From contig CAXEFP010000887.1 of the NCBI GenBank assembly GCA_963995525.1, positions 124,001 to 188,000 on the forward strand: a DNA stretch of 64,000 nucleotides. Reading direction: 5' to 3'. Each line of letters starts with the position of its first letter. Positions within the stretch are counted from its first letter, which is position 1. A model generated the notes under the pieces. That model saw nothing but the letters and a program-made list of their open reading frames with translations. It was not told the origin of the DNA and did no database searches. The position numbers were made by a program, and so were the translations under genes. The stretch comes from Escarpia spicata. Taxonomy: Eukaryota > Annelida > Polychaeta > Sabellida > Siboglinidae. Shown one piece after another: positions 1 through 13,000 of the stretch.

Positions 1-500
1 CGAACAAGCAATGCGTTTATAAAACCATGCACTCGGGCACGCATACAGTAATACACGCATACACACACTCACTCATGTTCGTATGCACGCACACACGCTA
101 TGACACGCTGTGACGCATATTCATATAATTATGCATGCACTCTCCCACAAGCAAATTGGAAATAAACGGTGATGTCCATGTTTCCCTCTGCACATAGGCA
201 CACATAGGAATATAATATTATAGTTATATGTTGTATTCACAACTGCACAATGTATGTAGGGCCTATCCACTCACGCACACACAAATACATAATTAAAACT
301 GGGAACAACTTGTCAGTCGAACTTACCGTCGTCGTGTGCACCTCACGGACGCTGGCTACGTCAGTTGATCCGGTGTGTTTACGCAACGGATGTATGAAGT
401 GACATTGTCGCTATGGCACAGCCCGTTAAAGTTATGGGCGGGTCCACAACAAGGAAAGTTAATGTTCTTAGTTAGTGTCCACCAAAACAAAATTTATCAT
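1..500. other. Non-coding, CA-rich flank
   Basis: Imperfect CA/GT-rich sequence with many short ACACAC runs in the first 300 bases, then mixed-composition DNA. I see no coding frame or recognisable element. Confidence 0.6.
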
Positions 501-504
501 AACG

Positions 505-770
505 ATTAATAATTCGTTCGTCTCATGCATGTTCTTATGAATACTCTCTTCATTTCTCTTGGGTCACAACTGGCTGTAATCGTTGCCCGGAGATTTATAA
601 TTCACTCCACTCATATATGTTCTTATGTGTACTCTCTTCATTTCTCTTGGGTCACAACTCGCTGTAATCGTTGCCCGGAGATTTATAATTCACTCCACTC
701 ATACATGTTCTTATGTGTACTCTCTTCATTTCTCTTGGATGTACAACACGCTGTATTCGTTGCCCAAAGC
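505..770. repeat. 88-bp tandem repeat, three copies
   Basis: The string GTTCTTATG recurs at 531, 619 and 707, an exact 88-bp spacing, and the sequence between is nearly identical (TCTCTTGGGTCACAAC, CGTTGCCCGGAG). The third copy diverges in its second half. Two overlapping short open frames here are by-products of the repeat, not genes. Confidence 0.9.
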
Positions 771-1439
771 TTTGAATTTGAATTGGGTATATTTGAGTAA
801 AACATATCATTTTTCAACGAATTTGTTTAAACTTCGAAACGGCAAGAAGATGAATCGAACCATTGTGCTCTTGATTGAGTTATTTATTCTAAACACTAAG
901 CTACCCCGCCCTTGACTATCCAGTCCTACATATACGAACAATCAACAACAACACGTACTGGTAGATGTTTAGCATATTTGTTGATACGGCACTTCTTAGC
1001 ATATTACGTGCTCGTTTAGCAACTGTTTTAAATCAAATAGTCCGTCAGAAATTGTTCGTGTTGAGTACTATTTTCAACTGATATATCACCAAGAGGAAGG
1101 GCTTTCCAAGGGGGCGGCACTGTAGCCTAGATAGTCCTAATTCCGATATTGACTTGGTTATTGGCTTGGTTCAAGAAACACGAATATGGAAGCTGGATAG
1201 ATTTTCGTAAACAAGCATATTAAGGGAATTATTAAATGTTGTTGACTATTAAGTAAAAACATATCATAGCCGAAAAAAGGCATTCATTGTAATTTTTTTG
1301 AAATGTAATATGACCACACCGAGCTTCGTGCGTGGACTGGCATACAAACTATATCGCTTTGGAAAATTACGATAGGAAAACGGTGACATGCAATGATTGC
1401 AAAACCTACACTACGTGTAAGCACGTTGAAACACAACCG
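771..1439. other. Intergenic, nothing recognised
   Basis: AT-rich, with no coding frame or repeat that I can support. Similarity to the CR1-like copy at the right end of the window starts just after this stretch. Confidence 0.5.
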
Positions 1440-1965
1440 TTGTTGTTTGGCGGGAACATTGGCGGGTCTAGATCGTTGAGAATTGGTGTGCACAAAAGTT
1501 GAAAAGTGAGTGGAATTATTGATTGATAAGTATTATATTTGCCTTAATACTATATGTAAATAGCAGGTAATGTACACTGAGTAACAGTTGTGGTAAAGAT
1601 TAATCAGATAAAGTATTTTAGAACACTTTAGTCTAATGTGTAATAAGAGGGTAACTTAGGCTTCGATAAGATTGTAAACAAGATTTAACAAACCTTATTC
1701 ATAGATTTATGGGGATACTTTGTTGGGATGGGATGGAATATATGTATATCAGAGATCGCCTCCATCTAAGTGGAAAGGGACAGCAGTTTTCTAAGATAAC
1801 CTGCTGCAATCTGTTCGCACTGGGACAGGTTGCATTTATTTAAACAAGATGCGCGGGGAGGTTTCACAGAGAAGTCTGAAACTGGAGGCATAAATAAAAA
1901 CAGCACAGATAAATCAGCAAAGGACAGTCTGGAAAACTGTTCTGAAGTTGGATATAAATATTTAC

Positions 1966-2785
1966 TTACTTCCTTAGTCCCGCGGCCGACTTGGTTGTCA
2001 GGGTGGGAGGTGGGCATAAATGACGCTGCAGCTGTTATGTTCCGCCATTCCTGTCTGTCAGTGGTTGTGATGAGGATCTCTGGCAGGGAGATGGCCGTCC
2101 ATTCCTGTATGTCAGTGGTTGTGATGAGGAGCTCTGGTAGGGAGATGGCCGTCCATTCCTGTCTGTCAGTGGTTGTGACGAGGAGCTCTGGCAGGGAGAT
2201 GGCCGTCCATTCCTGTCTGTCAGTGGTTGTGACGAGGAGCTCTGGCAGGGAGATGGCCGTCCATTCCTGTCTGTCAGTGGTTGTGATGAGGAGCTCTGGC
2301 AGGGAGATGGCCGTCCATTCCTGTCTGTCAGTGGCTGTGATGAGGAGCTCTGGCAGGGAGATGGCCGTCCATTCCTGTCTGTCAGTGGTTGTGACGAGGA
2401 GCTCTGGCAGGGAGATGGCCGTCCATTCCTGTCTGTCAGTGGTTGTGATGAGGAGCTCTGGCACGGAGATGGCCGTCCATTCCTGTCTGTCAGTGGTTGT
2501 GACGAGGAGCTCTGGCAGGGAGATGGCCGTCCATTCCTGTCTGTCAGTGGTTGTGATGAGGAGCTGTGGCACGGAGATGACCGTCCATTCCACAACATTG
2601 TCCATCCAGCTCTTCCTCTGACGTCTACGGCGATGCTTGCCCTCCAGCGTACCCTACAGGATCGTCGTCGGGAGGCTAGCGTGAAGTATCACGTGTCTAC
2701 ACCATGTAAATTTCCTTCTCTTGACTGTTGCCAGTAGAGGTCCTTGCGGGCCCACCAGGGATGTGAACATTGGTATTATGTTCCA
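1966..2785 (-). mobile_element. Nested 3' fragment of a second non-LTR retrotransposon
   Basis: The sequence on both sides continues the CR1-like copy: GGATATAAAT before, GTTTAAATGCAAAG after, contiguous in copy B near 62045-62090. This block is therefore an insertion. Read on the minus strand it gives the extreme C-terminus of a different LINE reverse transcriptase: a stretch containing VGPQGPLLATVKRRKFTW (2755-2700), a stop codon, then GTLEGKHRRRRQRKSWMDN and EWT, and finally EWRNITAAASF near 2040. That signature is common in LINE RT tails of marine animals; I recall it from general knowledge and do not assign a clade. The 10-copy 54-bp minisatellite lies within its coding sequence. Confidence 0.8.
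2048..2587. repeat. 54-bp minisatellite, ten copies, made of retrotransposon codons
   Basis: TTCCTGTCTGTCAG-type starts occur every 54 bp from 2048 to 2534. On the minus strand each unit encodes 18 residues (EWTAISLPELLVTTTDRQ), so the frame stays open for about 180 codons. Copies differ by a few substitutions (GATGAGG against GACGAGG, GGCAGG against GGCACG). The unit is part of the C-terminal tail of the nested retrotransposon, so this is an in-frame expansion of transposon code. The open frames on both strands are consequences of the period being a multiple of three. Confidence 0.95.
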
Positions 2786-4139
2786 TGTAGGAGCATTTAA
2801 ATGCTGTTGTTTAAATGCAAAGAGCATAGTAAACAACATATGTGAACTCAACATTATGATAGGATATATTGACCCTAACATAATACGTGTAATCGAATCG
2901 TAGGCCACCATTGATATATCAGATGCCGAATTTGGACTGACAGGCTACGTAATGTTTAGGAAATATATAATGGGAAGAAGGGGAGGTGGAGTTATTTTAT
3001 ATAATACAGAATATATAGAGGCTTATGAAATAGAATTATAAAGAGAAGCAGATTGTGAAGAAGCTATGATTGGTTTAACATTGTCACATGAAACTAAACA
3101 TTATCGGTTGTGTTACTTGTTCGAAATTCAAACATAAGCAAAGAAGAGAAGTACAAAACGTTACAAGGGAAGTGAACAAACGGCACATAATTTTTAGGGG
3201 GGATTATAACCCTGGTCATATACAATGGGACTCTCTATACGGGGAGTAAGGACCACAAGTTTTTAGTTTTAGTACAATGTAGTTTCTTAACACGTGTTAG
3301 AACTAATCAGGGGTGAGAATGTGTTAGACATAGTGTTGTCCTCACATAATGAATTAGTTGACAATGTCACGATATGTGAGCCACTGAGGAGTAGCGATCA
3401 CAACCAGATACATTTTACCATCAAAGTAAAATCAGAACTGAATAGCAAAAACCAGTACAGGAGAAATTTCCACAAAGGAAGACACCAGGACATGAGGAAA
3501 TATTTAGCAAAGATAGACTGGACTAACATATTGAAGAATAAGAAAGTAACAGGATGCTGGGATATCTTAACGAGTGAAATTCAGTGCATCGTCGAACAAA
3601 TTGTTCCCTTGAAGAAAAAAACATGGACAACGATCCAGATATAAATACTAATCGAAATAAGCCATTAGAAAAATTAAGTACAAACAAATGGAAGTAATAT
3701 AGACGTACTGGAAATTATTAAGGCAATAACATTCATAAAGAAGCACTTAACCAAGCTAAAATTGAAATTAGAAATTCAAAGAGAAGCTATGACCCCAAAT
3801 TGCTTGTAATATAAAACATGACGGCAAGAGTGTTTGTGCATATGTTCGGAGCAAACATAAAGTTCAGAATAAGTTCTCTCCTCTAGAAGATAGTGCTGGA
3901 GATATAATATGAGATGGATTCTTAATGACAGAAGACCTGAATGAGTATTTTAGTTCGGTGTTTACCAGGAAAAATATCAGTTCACTGCTAGTACCAGAGG
4001 TTATGTTTAACGGGGCGGAATCGAACTATTGAGGACATATAGTAGTAAACCCTGAAATGGTAGACAATAAGGGTTATGAAGGATAATAAATCACCAGATG
4101 TGGATGGGATTCCACCCAAACTACTATTGGAATTTGTCA

Positions 4140-4560
4140 AGATATGTGAGCCGCTGGTGAATAGTGATCACAAACAGACACATTTTACCATCAAAGTAAA
4201 ATCTGAAAGGAATAGTAAAAAGCAGTACAGGAGAAATTTCCACAAAGGAAGACATCAGGACATGAGGAAATATTTAGCAAAGATAGACTAAAATAAAGTA
4301 CTGATGAATAAGAAAGTAACAGCATGCTAGACTATCTGACAGCGAGAAACTGAGTGCATCGTCCATAAAGTTGTTCTCTTGAAAAAACAAGGGAAACGGT
4401 TCAGAAAGTTATATTTATCGAAAGAAACCATTAGAAAAAATAAGTACAAACAAATGATATGGAAATCAATTAGAAGCACTTAGCCAATCTACAGCTGGAA
4501 TTATTCAAAGTGAAGCTATACAAAATTAGCTTCTAATATAAAAAAATGACAGCAAGAGTT
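4140..4560. repeat. Second copy of an internal CR1 segment (first copy 3371-3835)
   Basis: GATATGTGAGCC...GATCACAA...CATTTTACCATCAAAGTAAA occurs at 3371 and again at 4140, and similarity continues to the AATATAAAA...GGCAAGAG/CAGCAAGAG region (3835 and 4560). The frame at 4076 begins with the RT-entry motif KSPDVDGIPPKLLLE and then jumps back to the endonuclease-end motif VKICEPL, the reverse of the normal order. Copy B has this segment once. Confidence 0.85.
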
Positions 4561-6009
4561 GTTTTCTTGTTAAACATAATTTGATAAACCTATCTCAACA
4601 TCGGTTTCTAAAAGCGAGATCATGCTTAACAAATATGTTATGTTTTTGTTTTGAAGTAATCACTAAGTAGATATCATCTACTTAAATGTTTAGAAAGCTT
4701 TCGACAAAGTGCCATATCAGAGATGTTTAAACTAAAGGACCATGGCATAGGGGATGGTATAATTAACTGAATAAGAAAATGGTGATGAACAGGCGACAAC
4801 AGGTAGTAGTTTATGGGGAGGCTTGACATTGGTAATCGGTTTTGAGTGGGGTGCCACAGGGATCAGCACTGGACCCTATATTATTATTAATATATATCAA
4901 AGATTTGGACGATGATATAATAAGTAATTACATTTGCGGATAATAAAAGTTAGAAGGATTACACGTGATGGAGATAGACAACATTTACAAGATGATCTTG
5001 ACAGGTTGATCAAATGGTCTGAAAAATGGAAGATGTTGTTCCATTTGGGGAAATGTAAATGCCTCCACGTAGGACGTGGGAAGGAATATGTACAATAGAA
5101 AATGGGGCTACTGTAGTAAGTACTTGTGAAAAAGATAAATACTTAGGTTTAACAGTTAGTGCTGCTGTGAATACTTCAGAGCAGTTCGGAATGGCAGCTT
5201 CAAAGGGAAATCCAATCCTCCGATTAATTTGGTAAAATATAGCTGATAAGAAAAAATAACTAATAAGACCGCTGTACAAAACAATAGTTAGTCCTAATTT
5301 AGAATATAGTATACAAGCGTGGAGGCCATATTGCAAGAAAGACATATATATGCTGCAAAGAGTACAGAGGAGAGCTACTAAATGAAATACAAACTGATAG
5401 ATCTTAGTTAAAAAATACGACTAAAGAATGTATTTGACAACACTAAAGACCAGGAGATTGAGGGGAGATCAGATATAAGTTTTAAAATATTGAATGGTTA
5501 TGAAAATATCGATAGAAATATTTTGTTTATCAGTTAAGAAAATAGAAGGATTAGGGAACATGAAGTTGCATTAGTAAACGAGCAAATAAATTAGATATAA
5601 GAATGTTCTCACTTTCGCAAAGGACTGCACATTGCATGAACATACCATCTGCTGATTGTGTGTGTGCTAGTAGCGTGAATATGTTTAAAAATATATTTGA
5701 CACGTGCCTGGGAAGGGCGAGATACACGTAGATAAAAAGGTTTGGACTATCAATAAGCCAAACGGCTTCCTTGACCACTTGCCATCTAGAGTTAATCATC
5801 TTATTAAATAGTGTTACCAACACGGCCCTACTATGAGAGTGACTGCATTTTTCAGGGCTCCGTTTAAATAGTCAAAGTCCACTATGAGCGGAAAATGATT
5901 AGTCTTTGAAGACAAAAAGCAAAATAGGGTTAATGTACCAATGTTTCAAGTAACTGCTGTTGTTATCATCCGCAAATTTGAAATAACCAGCACACATGAA
6001 CATTTGAAC

Positions 6010-6078
6010 ACACGAACGTATGCACACACGCACTCACATACACACACACACACGCACAGACACACACACACACACACA

Positions 6079-6117
<39 letters not shown>

Positions 6118-6164
6118 ACACACCTACACACACAAGCGCGCACACACACACACACACACACACA

Positions 6165-6207
<43 letters not shown>

Positions 6208-6216
6208 ACACACACA

Positions 6217-6258
<42 letters not shown>

Positions 6259-6300
6259 TATATACACATAAACACACACATATATAAACACATCCAAGTA
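6010..6300. repeat. (CA)n microsatellite with CG/TA interruptions
   Basis: Almost pure CA dinucleotide array with scattered ACGTAC and CATACAC interruptions, passing into a TA/CA mixture. The His/Thr and Cys/Val frames on both strands are artefacts of the repeat. Confidence 0.97.
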
Positions 6301-7831
6301 TATAATCGTACACGTGTATATGCATATTCAAATACACACGGAGAAGTGTATTCATACATGCTTACATGCATCCATACATGCATGCTTGCATTCATGCATG
6401 CATATGTTGCGTGCATATGCTGGATCTGCGCTATTATCGATTACACACAAAAACATATTTCGCACTTATTTGTAGATCTTACATACACTTGCAGATTTGG
6501 CAATCCGAGCGAGTTTCTTTGATTTACGCAAATTACATCAATACAACTCTCGGTTACATATCTAGTGTCGGCGTCGGCCAATGTCATATAATTTACACAC
6601 AAAAACAGTTAAATATACCTTACACGAGACGCAACCAATGGATGTGTGTCAAACGTAATTTTAATGTCAAATATAAAATGTTAGATCTTTCAATATCCCA
6701 AGATTGCGCTGCGAAGTCCAACGAATTCTGCTGATTGTGCAGAACCAACACATTCACCCAACACATCCACGCACACATTCATCCATGCATGCATTGTGCA
6801 CGCATACTCGCAAACATTCATACTATCAGGTGATATCGGGTAACAGAGGCTCCGGACAAGCTGCGTCGTCCAGGTCCCAACAAAAGCAACAGCAAAGCTT
6901 TTTGTCGTATGGCGACATTTCAGAGTGCATTTCAGAGAGTTCACCAACAAAATAGGTCTCACAATAGTCAATTAGTATTATCTAGGTAGTATTACCTGTA
7001 TTTTTATCTCAAATCGCTACCGTACATGATGTTATTAGATGATGCTACAAAGCATTATGAGCGTGGCTTTACAACTAGCAATTACCAATATACAGCGGAA
7101 TCTACTTGTTTCTCAGACATTTTCTGGAGACCTATTAAATATGGGAAAACTTACCACACATGAATTATAGTTAAGCTATTTCAAAAATAGTGTTTGTTTT
7201 CATCTCGAATACTTTGATTCAGATGTAACATTCGGTTAATAAAATTCATCACACACAACCATAGTACTTCGGGCGTCAGTTTAGTACTCATACTGGGCGT
7301 TTCTTCACATACGCAAACCGATGGATATTGAATACCAGTAATCGCGTCACTAGTCGTGAAGGTTTCGTGTTTCCACTGGTCCGCATACAATGTGTAATAC
7401 ACAAAATATGTATACGTTTTTGTTTTATATTATCATGACTGCGAGTGTACTGCCACTTAGTGGCCGGTATAAAAAAACGGTTACAACTGATAACAATTGT
7501 TTATTTTGTCTCTGAAACCATGATTATAAGGCAAACGTCATTATAATTTACGCACACTAACATATTTAGGACTTATACAGTATGCGGTCTTATTAATTAT
7601 TAAAATTCCAAAATGTTGGCGTTATGAGCCAGAAAAGACCACAATAGCATGTCACTGTTGTTCTCCTCTTGTCTCCCGGTTGTCAGGGTTCATGTTGGTC
7701 TCGATTCCGTTCCATAATTTGCATAATTATGCGTTTTTGTTCGTCTTTTCTCTTACTTATCTTGCACAGCTCTCGACACCAACAGTCTCAATTCCCTCTA
7801 TCGTTCGCTCTCGTTCCACACTTGTGCAAAT
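6301..7831. other. Intergenic, nothing recognised
   Basis: Mixed AT-rich DNA with imperfect CATGCATG-type runs at 6360-6410 and CA-rich sequence near 6750-6800. No coding frame longer than chance, and no transposon motif that I can identify. Confidence 0.5.
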
Positions 7832-10033
7832 CCTTCTCTCTTTGCACAGTCCTCCCATTGCACAGTCGCTCTTGACACAGTCCTCCCATTGCACAGTCTC
7901 TCATTACACATTCCTCCCATTGCACAGTCTCTCTTTACACAGTCCTCCCATTGCACAGTCTCTCTTTACACAGTCCTCACATTGCACAGTCTCTCTTTAC
8001 ACAGTCCTCCCATTGCACAGACTCTCTTTACACAGTCCTCCCATTGCACAGTCTCTCTTTACACAGTCCTCCCATTGCACAGTCTCTCTTTACACAGTCC
8101 ACCCATTGCACAGTCTCTCTTTACACAGTCCTCCCATTGCACAGACTCTCTTTACACATTCCTCCCATTGCACAGTCTCTCTTTACACAGTCCTCCCATT
8201 GCACAGACTCTCTTTACACATTCCTCCCATTGCACAGTCGCTCTTTACACAGTCCTCCCATTGCACAGTCTCTCTTTACACAGTCCTCCCATTGCACAGT
8301 CTCTCTTTACACAGTCCTCCCATTGCACAGTCTCTATTTATACAGTCCTCCCATTGCACAGTCTCTCTTTACACAGTCCTCACATTGCACAGTCTCTCTT
8401 TGCACAGTTCTCCCATTGCACAGTCGCTCTTTACACAGTCCTCCCATTGCACAGTCTCTCTTTACACAGTCCTCCCATTGCACAGTCTCTCTTTACACAG
8501 TCCTCCCATTGCACAGTCTCTCTTTACCCAGTCCTCCCATTGCACAGTCTCTCTTTACACAGTCCTCCCATTGCACAGTCTCTCTTTACACAGTCCTCCC
8601 ATTGCACAGTCTCTCTTTACACAGTCCTCCCATTGCACAGTATCTCGTTACACAGTCCTCCCATTGCACAGTCGCTCTTTACACAGTCCTCCCATTGCAT
8701 AGTCTCTCTTTACACAGTCCTCTCATTGCACAGTCGCTCTTTACACAGTCCTCCCATTGCACAGTCGCTCTTTACACAGTCCTCCCACTGCACAGTCTCT
8801 CGTTACACAGTCCTCCCATTGCACAGTCTCTCTTTACACAGTCCTCACATTGCACAGTCTCTCTTTACACAGTCCTCCCATTGCACAGTCTCTCTTTGCA
8901 CAGTCCTCCCATTGCACAGTCCCTCTTTATACAGTCCTCCCACTGCACAGTCTCTCTTTACACAGTCCTCCCATTGCACAGTCTCTCTTAACACAGTCCT
9001 CCCATTGCACTGTCTCTCTTTACACAGTCCTCCAATTACACAGTCTCTCTTTACACCGTCCTCCCATTGCACAATCTCTCTTTACACAGTCCTCCCATTG
9101 CACAGTCGCTCTTTACACAGTCCTCCCATTGCACAGTCTCTCTTTACACAGTCCTCCCATTGCACAGTCGCTCTTTACAGAGTCCTCCCATTGCACAGTC
9201 TCTCTTTACACAGTCCTCCCATTGCACAGACTCTCTTTACACAGTCCTCCCATTGCACAGTCTCTCTTTACACAGTCCTCACATTGCACAGTCTCTCTTT
9301 ACACAGTCCTCACATTCCACAGTCTCTCTTTACACAGTCCTCCCATTGCACAGTCTCTCTTTGCACAGTCCTCCCATTGCACAGTCTCTATTTACACAGT
9401 CCTCCCATTGCACAGTCTCTCTTTACACAGTCCTCCCATTGCACAGTCTCTCTTTTCACAGTCCTCCCATTGCACCGTCTCTCTTTACACAGTCCTCCCA
9501 CTGCACAGTCTCTCTTTACACAGTCCTCCCATTGCACAGTCTCTCTTTACACAGTCCTCTCATTGCACATTCTCTCTTTACACAGTCCTCCCATTGCACA
9601 GTCTCTCTTTACACAGTCCTCCCATTGCACAATCTCTCTTTACACAGTCCACCCATTGCACAGTCTCTCTTTACACAGTTCTCCCATTGCACAGTCTCTC
9701 TTTACACAGTCCTCCCATTGCACAGTCTCTCGTTACACCAGTCCACCCATTGCACAGTCTCTCGTTACACAATCCTCCCATTGCACAGTCGCTCTTTACA
9801 CAGTCCTCCCATTGCACAGTCTCTCTTTACACAGTCCTCCCATTGCACAGTCGCTCTTTACACAGTCCACCCATTGCACAGTCTCTCGTTACACAGTCCT
9901 CCCATTGCACAGTCGCTCTTTACACAGTCCTCCCATTGCACAGTCTCTCTTTCCACAGTCCACCCATTGCACAGTCTCTCTTTACACAGTCCTCCCATTG
10001 CACAGTCTCTCTTTACACAGTCCTCCCATCGCA
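7832..10033. repeat. 31-bp minisatellite, about 70 copies
   Basis: The unit, CTCTCTTTACACAGTCC followed by TCCCATTGCACAGT, repeats every 31 bp with single-base variants (CTCGTTACAC, CACCCATTG, CTCACATTG). Because 31 is not a multiple of three and the unit has no stop in any plus frame, all three forward frames stay open for hundreds of codons with the same 31-residue cycle. The apparent 716- and 461-residue proteins have no other sequence content and should not be annotated. The array ends abruptly at TCCCATCGCAGTC. Confidence 0.97.
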
Positions 10034-13000
10034 GTCTAGTTCACCTTGCCTCCACTTCCGCTCCACTCTCCGGGCATCTGATTCCTTTGCCAGCCGTTCT
10101 CCTGTTCCCAACACGTGCCTAGTCCACTGCGACGAATCATAATTTCCCAAAGTGGAAGCAGTACCATTAAAATAAAAGAATACATCAATCTCCTATTGAC
10201 ACAGGAGACTATTTAGACAGTTAATTTACAGTACAATTAAAATCCATCCACTACATTAATATCCTATTGATCTAAGAGATTATTTAGACATACAATAATT
10301 TACTACTGAGTTAATGAACAAAACTGGAAATATAAAAAGAGTTTACACATACATTCCATTAAACTACAACTCGTTAATGTCACAACTTTCAGAGTTGCTT
10401 TTTAACAGCATCACCAATGGAAAAGTCTAGCTAGGAAAACAAGAATGCAAAATCTAGAAGCATTTCCCCTAATACAACTCACTCGACGGAAATACCACTG
10501 TATTTCCTAGCCAAATAAAAACAATACGCAACATATATGTCCGTCGTCACCTTGTGTCCAACAACACAGCTAGGAAAACTTAATAAAAACGCCGCTCATT
10601 AATGCTAGCTAATATTACCTAAAGCAAAACTATGACTATTGCATCTATGACTTACATGTATTCAGCTGAACAGTACATTGAACTTATACCCTTTCCTATG
10701 GCCATATAATTTCCGTCTTAGCCGATTGCGGTGTCGTGTGATTCTCCACAGTGGCGCCACATGGGGAGTGATTGAAAACAACATTTCCGCACAAAAACGT
10801 AAATAGCACTGTATAGCTGCGTCATATCTGTTCGCAATTACATCGCCACATGGGCAATGGTCAAATCAAACGAAATGACATAGAAAGTGACGAGTGGACT
10901 TCGCACTTACAATGAACGGAAGTTAGCGTATTCATATTTACTAGCAAAAATGCCCGTCACCTGACGGGATACCGTGTTAGAAGACAGTCGAGAAAGTGAT
11001 ATTTAGCAAATGTTAGAAAAAACAGAGCATCGTTATATTACGAATATTAGGTATATAAATGTTATACTCAATTTATGGTGGCACTCAGTCCTTTCATCTT
11101 TAGACATTTGGTCTGCCATCAAACCTGACCGGAGCGGCGGAGACTAGCGCTATTTTGACTTCAAAACAGAAGTATCATTAACACCAACATTTTGCAACGT
11201 TACGTGCCCGGAACGACATGGAATGACGTAATAAACACAGTGATGTTTGGAGCATAAATTCCAGGTAAAAATGTAATCATATCAGTAAAAATGAGGTGAT
11301 GTCGGATTCAACACAAGTCCGAGATCATGACATATACTCTCGCAATTGATATTGACGCGACTTGCGACTCACGACTTGCATTCATTTAGCAGATCGTTCA
11401 TATATAAATCATATTCATTGTTATACATTCTTACACAAAAAAACATGACGCTGGAAGGTTCCCGTCTAAGAATAACAAGAGAAAATAGCCTAAATATGTT
11501 TACCATAATATTAAATAATAGGCATTTGTCCCCCAGAACAAGTGATCACGTGATAGAATCCTATTTCCAGAATGCGCTACGCTGACCAACACTGACTTCG
11601 TTATACTTTTGTTTTGAGGCGCCTCTGAGCTTAGTTTCTAAGAATTTAGGCGCAATAGAAGTTATCTTAATATTATTATTAGACTGGAAGCCGGCGTATC
11701 GTAATGATCACGTAAACTGGAACACGTTTGAATACGTCAGGGGCCGGTTTCATCAGCCTATTTACGACGTCATAGCGGCTGCTTAGACGTCGTAACTTTT
11801 ATACGTCATTAAGGTACGTTATTTGCGTTTGATGAGTTTCCTTAAGACCGATTAGCCGTTGCTAGTTGGCCTCAACGTTATTGTTCATATTATCAGGCGT
11901 AAGCTTAGCTTTTTGTCGTTAATGCAGTGAAGGTAATTTTGTGTACAAGGTATGTGTGCAGGATGGGGTTGTTTTCACTATTGTATGCGTATATCTGCAT
12001 AATGTCATAGCGTCTAGTGTACATCATAATATGTAACTATTTAATTTTGAATATTTAAGTATTTGTATTCTTGATACTCAATCATATTTTATCCATTAAT
12101 TTGATCTTTTAAGCTATTATTATAAGCAATATTTTACAAGTTATTTATTATTATTATTAATGAAACATATACATGTATGTATTTATTTGTATACAATTGC
12201 TATATTATAATTGTGCTATATTAAAAAAAAAAAAATTATTCACATTACTAGTAGCTAATATTTCCATTTGGTTATATCCTTAATCAGCAGCTCTGCACTA
12301 TTTTATTTCTGTGTTATACTTATAGTATTTCAATACATTAATGATTTTGAAATCGTACAGTATTTTATGTATGTTAATATACTGAGAAAGGCCATGAACA
12401 TGTTTCGATCTGCACCATACCATAATGTATGTTATTATATAACACAGGTCTTACTATAATAAAAGTTGTTTGAAGGAGTAACGTAATTATTACTGAGTAT
12501 ATGGAACCTCGCTTTTTCTTTATGCAAATTTGTATGTTTAATTAATTTGATACATTTGGCTGGGATTTTATAAAACTATTTTAACGTATTGAAATATTTG
12601 TAATAACCACAATAATCTACACTATGCAATGCTAATGTGTTGTGGTTTATTAAATATGGCTCTGACCTCTGATCTCAAACTTACACATTACCTAATTTAG
12701 TACAATATCATACATGACATACCATCTTCTGTGACAAAACGGGACTGTGTGAGAAATAGTAGGAATAACCAATGTTTGGTTCAAATGGAATAAACAAAGA
12801 AAGTAATTAACGTTATTACATAGCACAAATAAAAAATAAAAATAAATAAAAAATAAAAATATATATATATATATACATAATCCAACTTATATAGCAAAAA
12901 CTGGAATTGTACAGGACAAACGTCCTGCATGCATGGTGTTTTTCTGTGCCTGTGAATGCCTTTTCTTGTACCTTGCTAAGACACAATCTTTTATTTGTCT

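Larger units (their letters stand above)
1440..5820 (+). mobile_element. CR1-like non-LTR retrotransposon, copy A, decayed
   Basis: This is a dead LINE copy on the plus strand. It aligns by eye along its length with the reverse complement of 59245-64000, from the 5' leader (near 1445 against the end of the window) to the 3' end (the stretch reading TAGATAAAAAGGTTTGG near 5730 against its counterpart near 59330). Fragments of endonuclease (SSDHNQIHF near 3390), the endonuclease-RT linker, the RT box GVPQGSALDP (near 4850) and the C-terminal domain (NTSEQFGMAASKGN near 5170) are legible, but stops and frameshifts break every domain. The first coding part is missing: the leader jumps at about 1705-1755 straight into the end of the SGNH-like ORF1 region, a loss of roughly 1.3 kb relative to copy B. 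A foreign fragment (1966-2785) and an internal duplication (4140-4560) add further damage. The family call (CR1-like) rests on the ORF1 type and RT motifs. Confidence 0.85.

Noticed and set aside
5941..6522. His/Thr-rich 193-residue frame
   Set aside because: CA repeat; the same region is also open on the minus strand as Cys/Val.
7832..10033. CRISPR array interpretation of the regular repeats
   Set aside because: Units are contiguous with no unique spacers, and the DNA is eukaryotic.
7889..10039. Apparent 716-residue and other long proteins across 7.8-10.1 kb
   Set aside because: They are translations of a stop-free 31-bp tandem repeat, open in all three forward frames; there are no domains and no non-repeat sequence.
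11741..11850. GGCCGGTTTCATCAG...TTTGATGAGTTTCC as a complete inverted-repeat MITE
   Set aside because: The mirrored match is short and interrupted; it cannot be told from chance by eye.
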